64,000 nt of DNA from Pseudomonas massiliensis (GTDB lineage: Bacteria; Pseudomonadota; Gammaproteobacteria; Pseudomonadales; Pseudomonadaceae), in NCBI RefSeq assembly GCF_000826105.1, contig NZ_CCYK01000006.1, forward strand, positions 62,001 to 126,000. The letters run 5' to 3'. Below are positions 56,993 to 64,000 of the stretch, piece after piece. Numbering within the stretch: the stretch's first letter is position 1; each line of letters opens with the position of its first letter. A program made the translations under genes and the position numbers. A model generated the notes under the pieces. The model did not search any database. It saw nothing but the letters and a program-made list of their open reading frames with translations, and was not told the DNA's origin.

Positions 56993-57672
56993 GCACGCTC
57001 CCGTTGGTCACTGCCGGCCGGCCCTAGGCGATAGCCCAGCCCTCGAACGGTTTCGACGATATTGTTGCCGAGCTTGCGGCGTAGATGATGGATATGCACG
57101 TTCAAGGCATTGCTTTCCACTTCGTCGCCAAAACCATAGACGCAGTCCTTGAGTTGCTCGGCGCTCAACACCCGACCCTTGTTCTGCAGCAAAGCATGCA
57201 ACAACGCTTGCTCGCGCCGGGAAAGGTCCACAGGCTCGCCGCCCAGCCAGGTTTCCCGGCTGCTGGGGTCATGACAAAGGGCACCGTGCTCGATGCGGTT
57301 CTGAGCCCGTCCGGCCATTCGGCGCAGCAGAGTGTGCAGCCTGGCATTGAGCTCGCGCAGGTCGAAGGGCTTGAGTAGATAATCATCGGCCCCGGCTTCG
57401 AGGCCCGCTACCCGGTCGGTGATGGCATCACGGGCGGTCAAGACCAGCACAGGCAGCGCCTGGCCCTGCTGGCGCAGCCGCTTGAGCAGCTTTAGCCCGT
57501 CTTCGTCCGGCAAGCCAAGGTCCAGGATCATGGCATCGAACCGAGCGACCTTGAGCAATGCCTCGGCGGCGCGAGCGGTGTCCACCCGGTCTACCACCGC
57601 GCCCTGGGCACCGAGCCCGGCAACGATGCCGCTGGCGATGAGGTCGTGGTCTTCACAGAGTAAGAGGTGCAT
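56989..57672 (-). CDS. OmpR-family response regulator (QseB/PmrA-like)
   Basis: Regulator of 227 residues. The receiver domain has acidic Asp-Asp-type residues (LLLCEDHDLIASG), the phosphorylated Asp in AMILDLGLPDEDGLKLLKRL, Thr in LVLTARDAI and Lys in DDYLLKPFDLREL. The winged-helix output domain follows (VDLSRREQALLHALLQNKGR, then NALNVHIHHLRRKLG and VRGLGYRLG). It is upstream of and overlaps its partner kinase. The target genes are unknown; the neighbouring efflux operon has its own MarR regulator. Confidence 0.92.
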   Translation of the reverse strand: MHLLLCEDHDLIASGIVAGLGAQGAVVDRVDTARAAEALLKVARFDAMILDLGLPDEDGLKLLKRLRQQGQALPVLVLTARDAITDRVAGLEAGADDYLLKPFDLRELNARLHTLLRRMAGRAQNRIEHGALCHDPSSRETWLGGEPVDLSRREQALLHALLQNKGRVLSAEQLKDCVYGFGDEVESNALNVHIHHLRRKLGNNIVETVRGLGYRLGPAGSDQRERA

Positions 57673-57816
57673 AGGCGTTTCGATGGTTGCTGACAGGTGT
57701 CTAGCGTACGCCGACCTGATTAAGCCTGCATTAGGCGGCCATGAGCGCAGGCCTGGGCACGCCTGGAGCGCACCCGGCTGACATGCCCCATGATGCCCGG
57801 CGGCCCTGGCCAGGCG

Positions 57817-59346
57817 TCAGTGACCACCCGAAGCCGGCCCTGCCTTGGCCGTGAATGGTGGTTTGGCCAGGCACACCAGCAGAATGAGCGCGGCGAAGAT
57901 CCAGCCCAGCAGGGTGAAGTAATCCACCGTGGAGAACATATAAGCCTGGGCATTGACCATCTGTTCGAGCTGGGCGTAGCTCTTGTCGTTGGCGCCGCCC
58001 AGTTGCTGGAGCATCTGTTGGGTGGCAAGGTCCAGTGTGCTGATGTTCTCGCTCAGGTAGGCATGATGCTCGATGGCCCGGCGGCTCCAGATCCAGGTGG
58101 TCAGGGAGGCGGCGAAACTGCCTCCCAGGGTCCGCAGGAAGGTTGCCAGCCCGGACCCGTCGGCAATCTGCTGAGGCGGCAGGTCCGAGAGAAGGATGCT
58201 CAGGGTAGGCATGAAGAACAGCGCCACGCCAATACCCATGAACAGCTGTACCAGGGCCACGTGAAGGAAGTCCACTTCAGTGTTGAACTGGGCACGCATG
58301 AAGCAGCTCAGGCCAATGGCGGTGAAGGCGCCACCGGCGAGGATCCGCAAGTCGAACTTGTGCGCGTACTTGCCGACGAAGGGCGACATCAGCACTGGCA
58401 GGATACCCAGCGGTGCGACGGCAAACCCGGCCCAGGTGGCCGTATAGCCCAGCTGGGTCTGCAGCCACTGCGGCAATATCAGGTTGATACCGAAAAAGCC
58501 GGCATAGCCGAATACCAGCACGGCAGTGCCTACCCGGAAGTTTCGGAAGGCGAACAGCCGCAAGTTCACCACCGGGTGTGCATCGGTCATCTCCCAGATC
58601 ACGAAAACGGCCAGTGCGATCACGGCGATCACGGTGCCGATGATGATGAAGCGGGACTCGAACCAGTCCAGGTCGTTGCCCTTGTCCAGCACCACCTGCA
58701 GCGCGCCCACGCCGATGATCAAGGTCAGCAGGCCGATGTAGTCCATGGGCTGGCGGCTGGTTTGCACCGGGCGTTTGGCCAACTGCTGGCGCACCACGGC
58801 CGCAGCGAACAACCCCACCGGTATATTGATGAAGAAGATCCATGGCCAGCTATAGCTGTCCGTGATCCAGCCACCCAGAATAGGGCCCGCGATGGGCGCG
58901 ACCACCGTGACCATGGCCAGGAGCGCCAACGCCATGCCTCGCTTCGCCGGCGGGTACACGGCAATCAGCAGGGTCTGCGTCATGGGGTACAGTGGCCCGG
59001 CGACCAGGCCCTGCAACACGCGAAAGCCCACCAGCTCGGGCATGGACGTGGAAATACCGCAGAGGAAGGAGGCCAATACAAACAGCAAGGTAGCCCAGAT
59101 AAACAGCTTTACCTCACCGAAGCGGCGGCTCAGCCAGCCGGTCAGCGGCAGCGCCACGGCGTTGCTCACGGCGAAGGAAGTGATCACCCAGGTGCCTTGC
59201 TCCGCGCTCACGCCCAGGTTGCCGGAGATGGTCGGCAGGGCGACGTTGGCGATGGTGGTATCCAACACCTGCATGAAGGTCGCCAGGGACAAGCCGATGG
59301 TGCTCAGCACCAGGCTCGGCGGCGTAAAGGACGCGTTGGAACTCAT
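57817..59346 (-). CDS. emrB: DHA2-family MFS multidrug transporter (EmrB-like)
   Basis: Fourteen-helix drug/proton antiporter of 509 residues, counted from the ATG at 59346 (MSSNASFTPPSLVLSTIGLS). The family motif C of helix 1 is LATFMQVLDTTIANVALPTI, and the helix 5 antiporter motif is MVTVVAPIAGPILGGWITDS. It is the last gene of the MarR-OprM-EmrA-EmrB operon and pumps hydrophobic drugs through EmrA to the outer-membrane channel. Confidence 0.93.
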   Translation of the reverse strand: MSSNASFTPPSLVLSTIGLSLATFMQVLDTTIANVALPTISGNLGVSAEQGTWVITSFAVSNAVALPLTGWLSRRFGEVKLFIWATLLFVLASFLCGISTSMPELVGFRVLQGLVAGPLYPMTQTLLIAVYPPAKRGMALALLAMVTVVAPIAGPILGGWITDSYSWPWIFFINIPVGLFAAAVVRQQLAKRPVQTSRQPMDYIGLLTLIIGVGALQVVLDKGNDLDWFESRFIIIGTVIAVIALAVFVIWEMTDAHPVVNLRLFAFRNFRVGTAVLVFGYAGFFGINLILPQWLQTQLGYTATWAGFAVAPLGILPVLMSPFVGKYAHKFDLRILAGGAFTAIGLSCFMRAQFNTEVDFLHVALVQLFMGIGVALFFMPTLSILLSDLPPQQIADGSGLATFLRTLGGSFAASLTTWIWSRRAIEHHAYLSENISTLDLATQQMLQQLGGANDKSYAQLEQMVNAQAYMFSTVDYFTLLGWIFAALILLVCLAKPPFTAKAGPASGGH

Positions 59347-59395
59347 CGCGGTATCCTGCAAACGGAGGGCGCCCCGTGCGGGGGCGCGACTGGGC

Positions 59396-60604
59396 TCAGC
59401 GCTGGGCCGTCTTGCCTTGGGCGCTGTTGTCGTGGATCAGCCGGGCGATCATGTCATCGGCTTCGCTGAGCTGCTGCTCGTAGACGGCGGTGGAAAACAC
59501 CGCCTGCTGGGTCGCTTGCTGAGTCAGCATCGCGCCGCTCTGGTCATGCAGGTCCACGGTCGCCACGGTGGACAGGCCGATGCGCAGCGGATGCGCCTTG
59601 AGTGGCTCGGGATCGAGCTCGATGCGCACCGGCACGCGCTGCACGATCTTGATCCAGTTACCGGTGGCGTTCTGCGCCGGCAACAAGGAGAAGGCGCTGC
59701 CGGTACCCGCGCCAATGCTCTGCACCGTACCGTGATAGCTGACATCGTCGCCATACAGGTCCGAGGTCAGGGTCACTGGCTGGCCGATGCGCATATCGTG
59801 CAGCTGGGTTTCCTTGAAGTTGGCGTCTACCCACACCTGATCCAGCGGAATTACCGCCATGGTTGGCGTGCCGGGCTGCACGCGTTGGCCCAATTGCACG
59901 GTGCGCTTGGCCACATAGCCGGTAACCGGCGCCACCAGGGTGGTGCGCGCCCGGGCCAGGTAGGCGTCGCGCAGTTGCGCGGCGGCGGCCTGCACGTCCG
60001 GGTGCGAGGAAATCACCGTATCGTCCACCAACGCGACGGTGCCGGCCAGTTGCTGCTGGGCCGTTCCAAGCGCGGCCTGGGCGGCGGCCAGGTCATCGCG
60101 AGCGTGCGATAGCTCCTCCTGGGAAATGGCGCCGGTAGCGGCCAGGGTCTTGCGGCGGTTGTAGTTTTCTTGGGCTTTTTGCAATTCGACGCGGCGAGCG
60201 TTGGTCTGGGCGCGCTGGCTGTCTACGTTGCTGTACATCCCGCGCACCTGGCGAACCGTACGGGCGAGATTGGCCTGGGCGTTTTCCAGGGCGATGCGCG
60301 CATCGGCCGGGTCAAAGGTGATCAGCGTCTGACCTTCATGTACCAGGTCACCATCATCGGCGCCAATGCTGACGACAGTGCCGGCGATCAATGGGGTGAC
60401 CTCTACGACGTTACCGTTGACGTAGGCATCGTCAGTCTCTTCATAGAAGCGTCCATGCAGCTCGTGCCAGGCGAATACCGCCACCCCGGCGGCGACCACC
60501 AGCAGCAGCAAAAGGAAAAGCATCAGCTTGCGCTTGCGCGGGTTGCCCTGGGGCTGGGCATTTCCAGCCTGGTCGCCGTGAGCTTGGGAATTGGCAGTGG
60601 CCAT
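59396..60604 (-). CDS. emrA: EmrA-like periplasmic membrane fusion protein
   Basis: Adaptor of 402 residues with a basic N-terminal cytosolic stretch, one helix (KLMLFLLLLLVVAAGVAVFA) and the HlyD/EmrA lipoyl domains (TPLIAGTVVSIGADDGDLVH and the other half VTGYVAKRTVQLGQRVQPG). A helical hairpin (about 95-200) lies between them. It connects EmrB to the outer-membrane protein. The final gene in the operon begins 50 bases further on. Confidence 0.93.
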   Translation of the reverse strand: MATANSQAHGDQAGNAQPQGNPRKRKLMLFLLLLLVVAAGVAVFAWHELHGRFYEETDDAYVNGNVVEVTPLIAGTVVSIGADDGDLVHEGQTLITFDPADARIALENAQANLARTVRQVRGMYSNVDSQRAQTNARRVELQKAQENYNRRKTLAATGAISQEELSHARDDLAAAQAALGTAQQQLAGTVALVDDTVISSHPDVQAAAAQLRDAYLARARTTLVAPVTGYVAKRTVQLGQRVQPGTPTMAVIPLDQVWVDANFKETQLHDMRIGQPVTLTSDLYGDDVSYHGTVQSIGAGTGSAFSLLPAQNATGNWIKIVQRVPVRIELDPEPLKAHPLRIGLSTVATVDLHDQSGAMLTQQATQQAVFSTAVYEQQLSEADDMIARLIHDNSAQGKTAQR

Positions 60605-60619
60605 GGAAAGGTACCTTGG

Positions 60620-62077
60620 TTAATCGCGTGGGGCCTGGGTGCTGGCCAGGGCTAGCCCCTGATAGCCGCCACCGAGGGCCTGCATGAGTTGAATCGAGAC
60701 GTCGATGCGCTCGGCATTGAGCGCAGCCAATTGCTGCTGGGCACCAAGCAACTGTTGCTCCAGGGTCAGTACATCCAGGTAGTTGCCGATGCCCGAGCCG
60801 TACCGCTGGGTAACCGTGTCGTAGGACTGGCGCACCACGTCCACCGCGTGCTGTTTGGCAGCGACCTGGTTGCCCAGGGCCTGCAGCCGGTTGATGGCAT
60901 CGGCCACTTCTCCGAGCGCACCTACCAGTGTCTTGTTGTACTGGGCCACGGCGAGTTCGTAGTCCGCGTCACGGGCGTCCAGGCCCGCGCGCAGGCGACC
61001 GCCATCGAACAACGGCAACGAGACGGCTGGCGCCACATTGAAGAAGCGACTGGCGCTGCCAAACAACGCATCGCCGAGCATGGACTGGGTCCCGGCGGCG
61101 GCGGTCAGGTTCAGGTTGGGGTAGAAACGTGTCTTGCTCACGTCGATATCCCGGCTGGCCGCTTCCACCCGCCACCGGGCAGCCACCAGGTCCGGTCGCC
61201 GGCCCAGCAGGTCGGCCGGCAACCGGGAAGGCAAGGCCACAGCGGCGGGTTGAAGGATCCGCGGCCGCTCGATATCTCCGGCGCGGTCAGGCCCCTTGCC
61301 AAGGAGCACCGCCAGCGCGATACGAGCGCTGCGCAACTGCTTGTCAGCGTTGAGCGCCTGTTCCTGAGCGCTGGCTTCCAGGCTTTCGGTCTGTTGCAAC
61401 TGGTACTGGCTATCGATGCCTGCGGCCAGGCGCTGACGCCCTAGCTGAAGCATCTGCCGCGTGCGCTCGAGATCTTCCCGGGCCAGGTCCGCGCTGATAT
61501 AGGCATGGCCCAGGTCGCTATAGGCCCGCGCGACGTCCACCGCCAGGGTCAGCCGTGCTGCCTGCTGGTCCACCTCGGCCGCGCGGGCCCGGCCCAGGGC
61601 CGCTTCCCAGGCGGCCCGCTCACCACCCCAAAGATCGAAGCTGTAGTCGAAGGTCACTTCGGCGCTGCGCAGGGTGGAATAGCGATCGCCGGTCAGCAGG
61701 GGGTCTTGCACCTTGGCCAGGCGCGAGCGGGACACGCTGGCATCAGCCGCCACGTAGGGTTGACGATCGGCGTCAGCGGCATTGGCCGCCGCCATGGCCT
61801 GGTGCGCGCGAGCAGCGGCGACTTGAAGGTCCGGACTGTCACGCAGCGCTTCATCGACCAGGGCATCGAGCTGGCGATCTCCGAGGCTTGTCCACCAGGT
61901 GGGCGATGGCCAGGCCGCGGGGCTGATCGCGACATCCGTCAGGCTGGCCTGGGCACCCAGGCCTTCAGCCTCAGCCAGATCGGCGTTCGGCTTGAGGCCA
62001 TGGTCGTTGGCGCAGCCTGCCACGGCCAGGGCCAGTACCAGTGGCAAGCATTTGAAGAAAGGCAATCGGGCGTTCAT
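60620..62077 (-). CDS. OprM/NodT-family outer-membrane efflux lipoprotein
   Basis: TolC-like channel of 485 residues. The lipoprotein signal peptide is LVLALAVAGC (lipobox cysteine at about residue 22). Two OEP repeats follow: SPDLQVAAARAHQAMAAANA at about 80-100, and RRPDLVAARWRVEAASRDID in the second half with LDVLTLEQQLLGAQQQLAAL near the end. It forms the exit duct for the EmrAB pump. Its ATG overlaps the MarR stop, so regulator and channel are coupled. Confidence 0.93.
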   Translation of the reverse strand: MNARLPFFKCLPLVLALAVAGCANDHGLKPNADLAEAEGLGAQASLTDVAISPAAWPSPTWWTSLGDRQLDALVDEALRDSPDLQVAAARAHQAMAAANAADADRQPYVAADASVSRSRLAKVQDPLLTGDRYSTLRSAEVTFDYSFDLWGGERAAWEAALGRARAAEVDQQAARLTLAVDVARAYSDLGHAYISADLAREDLERTRQMLQLGRQRLAAGIDSQYQLQQTESLEASAQEQALNADKQLRSARIALAVLLGKGPDRAGDIERPRILQPAAVALPSRLPADLLGRRPDLVAARWRVEAASRDIDVSKTRFYPNLNLTAAAGTQSMLGDALFGSASRFFNVAPAVSLPLFDGGRLRAGLDARDADYELAVAQYNKTLVGALGEVADAINRLQALGNQVAAKQHAVDVVRQSYDTVTQRYGSGIGNYLDVLTLEQQLLGAQQQLAALNAERIDVSIQLMQALGGGYQGLALASTQAPRD

Positions 62078-62547
62078 TTTTTACCCATGCGCCAGCAGGC
62101 CACAGGGTCGCCGGCATTGAGAAGGATTTTTTTCAACAGGCGCTCCAGCTCCGCCAGCTCGGCGGTATCCAGCACGCCGACCAGCCGGTTCATGGCATCG
62201 GCGCCGATATGCGGCAGGCGCGCTACCAGTTGCTGGCCATCGGGGGTCAGGGTGATACAGATCTGCCGACGGTCCGCCTCGCTACGGGCACGGCGGATCA
62301 ACCCTTTCTGTTCCAGGCGATCCAGCATCCGGGTCATCGAGCCGCTGTCCAGAGACAGGTGGCGACACAGATCCCCCGGGCTGTCCAGCCCCCACTCCGC
62401 CACTATGATCAGCACCTTGAACTGCGCCGCTGTGACGCTGTGGACCTCCAGGTACTGGTCCAGAATACGGTCCTTCAGACTGGCCGTGCGACCAAGCAGC
62501 ATGCCCAGCTGGCTGTCGAAAAAGTTCTCGGGAGTGAAATGGCTCAT
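62074..62547 (-). CDS. MarR-family transcriptional regulator of the efflux operon
   Basis: Winged-helix repressor of 157 residues. The DNA-binding part is VTAAQFKVLIIVAEWGLDSP, then SLDSGSMTRMLDRLEQKGLI and RARSEADRRQICITLTPDGQ (the wing with the conserved DRR). Its position at the head of the efflux operon and the twin palindromes upstream indicate self-repression relieved by a toxic ligand. The ATG at 62547 lacks a clear Shine-Dalgarno; a TTG four codons upstream is the only close alternative. Confidence 0.9.
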   Translation of the reverse strand: MSHFTPENFFDSQLGMLLGRTASLKDRILDQYLEVHSVTAAQFKVLIIVAEWGLDSPGDLCRHLSLDSGSMTRMLDRLEQKGLIRRARSEADRRQICITLTPDGQQLVARLPHIGADAMNRLVGVLDTAELAELERLLKKILLNAGDPVACWRMGKK

Positions 62548-62562
62548 GAGGAGAAACAATGA

Positions 62563-62605
62563 CTGCCCAGGCAGAGAATGTTTCGAGATATTACTGCCTA
62601 GGCAG
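62563..62605 (-). promoter_or_regulatory. Twin MarR operators in the efflux promoter
   Basis: Two 12-base palindromes, CTGCCCAGGCAG (62563-62574) and CTGCCTAGGCAG (62594-62605), sit 31 bases apart, about three helical turns, and share flanking bases (A before, A-N-AATG after). One fills the promoter spacer and the other lies just after the likely transcription start. This fits a repressor binding as two dimers on one face. Confidence 0.75.
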
Positions 62606-62615
62606 ATAATGTCAA
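62588..62615 (-). promoter_or_regulatory. Sigma-70 promoter of the MarR-efflux operon
   Basis: On the minus strand a perfect TTGACA (62615-62610) is followed after 16 bases by TAATAT (62593-62588). The spacer contains one MarR palindrome. Transcription would begin near 62581 and give a leader of about 34 bases to the ATG. Confidence 0.75.
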
Positions 62616-62652
62616 GGCATCTACCTGCCGGCCCAACTCCTACGACTTTTCT

Positions 62653-63261
62653 TCAGTGGGCCAGCGCAGGCACGCCGCTGTGAAAGCGCAGCTCTTCGTC
62701 CGGACTCTGGATCAGCAGGACTTCAGCCTCCCGCACCTTGTCGATGGTGTGAGCAATGTCCTCGGCGTCCCCGTACTGGTAAGCCAGGCGCAGGTAACCC
62801 TGGAAATGCCGGGCCTCGCTTTTGAGCAGGCCGTGATAGAAGCCGCCGAGGTCGGCATCCAGGTGAGGCACCAAGGCTTCGAATCGCTCGCAGCTGCGCG
62901 CTTCGATGAATGCACCGACCACCAGGGTGTCCACCAGCTTCACCGGCTCATGAGCGCGCACCAGCTTGCGCAGGCCCGAAGCATAGCGGCCGGCGTTCAG
63001 CGGGCGCAGCGGCACACCGCGCTTTTTCATCCAGCGCAGCACTTGTTCATGGTGCACCAACTCTTCCCGCGCCAGGCGGGACATGAAATGGATCAAGTCC
63101 GCATGGCTGTTGTACTTGGCGATCAGGCTCAGGGCCGTGGAAGCGGCTTTGAACTCGCAGTTCTTGTGGTCGATCAGCAAGGTTTCCTGGTCCGCCAGGG
63201 CCGCCTCGACCCAGGCCTGGGGCGTGCGGCAACCAAGGAATTCGTGGATTTCAGGCAGCAT
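62653..63261 (-). CDS. miaE: tRNA-(ms2io6A37) hydroxylase MiaE
   Basis: Di-iron monooxygenase of 202 residues that hydroxylates the isopentenyl group of ms2i6A37 in tRNA. The metal ligands are seen in HKNCEFKAASTALSL (Glu), RLAREELVHHEQVLRWM (E-x-x-H) and FIEARSCERFEAL, then LLKSEARHFQGYLR (E-x-x-H). The IYSEARH-like centre and length match MiaE. It is oxygen dependent and found in pseudomonads. Confidence 0.93.
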   Translation of the reverse strand: MLPEIHEFLGCRTPQAWVEAALADQETLLIDHKNCEFKAASTALSLIAKYNSHADLIHFMSRLAREELVHHEQVLRWMKKRGVPLRPLNAGRYASGLRKLVRAHEPVKLVDTLVVGAFIEARSCERFEALVPHLDADLGGFYHGLLKSEARHFQGYLRLAYQYGDAEDIAHTIDKVREAEVLLIQSPDEELRFHSGVPALAH

Positions 63262-63311
63262 GCGCCGTCTCGTGCAGGGGAAAACGGCGCAGTATACCCG
63301 CTGGCCCTGCC

Positions 63312-63779
63312 CTACCCCATGGCCTCGCGCAAGAAAGCCGGTGCGATATAACGCTGGTAGTGCGCCTCGGACAGCAGGAAGAATTCCCGATCGATGGCAT
63401 CGCGCAGCGCGGGCAGATCCCAGTCGCGAAATTCCGGCATGAGCGCGATACCGTAGGCGTCCAGGTTAGAAATAACCCGCGCGCCTCGGGCGATGAGCTG
63501 GTAGGCCCAGCAGTATTCGGACTGCTGCGGCTGGAAGCGGATCTGTCGCTGCTCGAGTTGCCCACGCAGGCGCGCGGGCTCGTAGACCTCCAGCTTGGCC
63601 ACCATCACCTGCACCAGCAACTGCTCCAGGCGCAGCCACACCGCCCGCTTCTGCGCCTCGTCATAGCTGTTCCAGTGGATCACTTCGTGGTGGAAACGCT
63701 TGCAGCCACGGCATACCAGGTCCCCGTACACGGTGGAACAGAGGCCTACACAGGGGGTTTTGATCGGGGATTTGGCCAT
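63312..63779 (-). CDS. DUF1289 domain-containing protein
   Basis: Protein of 155 residues from the ATG at 63779 (MAKSPIKTPCVGLCSTVYGD). The DUF1289 zinc-ribbon-like signature is PCVGLCSTVYGDLVCRGCKR with four cysteines. A helical extension of about 110 residues follows, which is longer than the minimal DUF1289 domain. Function unknown. It is a short distance upstream of miaE on the same strand (50 bases), so they may be cotranscribed. Confidence 0.88.
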   Translation of the reverse strand: MAKSPIKTPCVGLCSTVYGDLVCRGCKRFHHEVIHWNSYDEAQKRAVWLRLEQLLVQVMVAKLEVYEPARLRGQLEQRQIRFQPQQSEYCWAYQLIARGARVISNLDAYGIALMPEFRDWDLPALRDAIDREFFLLSEAHYQRYIAPAFLREAMG

Positions 63780-63828
63780 GGTCAAAGCAGCATCGACGAA
63801 GCGGTAGGCCGGCCATCTTAGCCCTTCG

Positions 63829-63856
63829 TCGTAGCGCTTTCACCCCTTCGCTACGA
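63829..63856. promoter_or_regulatory. Inverted repeat upstream of the DUF1289 gene
   Basis: TCGTAGCG and CGCTACGA are perfect inverted repeats separated by 12 bases, about 50 bases upstream of the gene start. They could be an operator or a weak hairpin; no partner regulator is visible. The remaining bases to 64000 show no gene. Confidence 0.35.
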
Positions 63857-64000
63857 ACGGGCAACTTACCTTCGGGAAATTTTTGCCGTAGAATCATCCA
63901 GCCTGCTTGAAGGCACCAATGTCCATCTAGAAGCTGTTTTCAAAGCGTCACGAGCACAGTCGATCCGTCAGAATGGCGTTGGCGCGGCCTCCCCTCACCG

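Noticed and set aside
57790..59469. A 559-codon plus-strand frame opposite emrB
   Set aside because: Antisense shadow rich in His, Gln and Gly with no family features.

Overview
The window is GC-rich and gene-dense. Almost every core gene looks like Pseudomonas, probably the P. putida/P. fluorescens side of the genus: muxABC-type RND efflux genes, a MoxR/Bat operon, miaE, nadK, pepN, DUF1853 and DUF5629 genes. This placement rests on gene content and protein style seen by eye, not on a search.

Layout. 1-6.05 kb: end of a muxA-muxB-muxC efflux operon on the minus strand, with muxC cut by the window edge. 6.2-8.1 kb: tpx and moaA. 8.2-15.3 kb: a six-gene moxR/DUF58/DUF4381/batA/batB/batD operon. 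15.3-20.2 kb: sbcD-sbcC. 20.3-22.0 kb: a small exported protein, a secreted lactonase-like propeller and a DUF5629-type protein. 22.1-26.4 kb: a sugar-acid cluster (AraD1/GguC, MFS transporter, divergent IlvD/Edd dehydratase). 26.4-39.3 kb: an accessory island with atypical genes, HEPN-type proteins, a large SMC-like ATPase, two IS3-family elements and an IS110 element nested in one of them. 39.4 kb: a FadR-type GntR regulator that probably belongs to the sugar-acid cluster across the island. 40.3-43.6 kb: MMPL/RND transporter plus YCF48-like partner. 43.8-50.3 kb: pepN, DUF2797, yeaC, rhomboid protease, phosphoesterase, nadK. 50.4-55.5 kb: DUF1853, a frameshifted MFS gene, an SSS symporter and a glutamine amidotransferase. 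55.6-57.7 kb: a two-component system. 57.8-62.5 kb: an emrB/emrA/oprM-type efflux operon headed by a MarR regulator with a legible promoter and twin operators. 62.6-63.8 kb: miaE and a DUF1289 protein.

The most interesting biology is the island. It holds a translationally coupled pair (27167-29751) of no family I recognise, whose second member starts with a degenerate restriction-endonuclease-like domain. It also holds an AbiU2-like HEPN protein, a membrane/HEPN-like pair and an AAA_13 (RloC/PrrC-like) ATPase. Together this looks like a phage-defence island. The IS110 element has a long non-coding left end containing a 60-bp-spaced imperfect repeat, as expected for a bridge RNA.

Data quality matters here. 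Inside batA, bases 11260-11490 are a 204-bp tandem duplication whose inner parts have been degraded toward G and C, which looks like an assembly artefact. Several other genes carry one-base indels (near 30755, 32880, 36730 and 52158), so some apparent pseudogenes may be sequencing errors.
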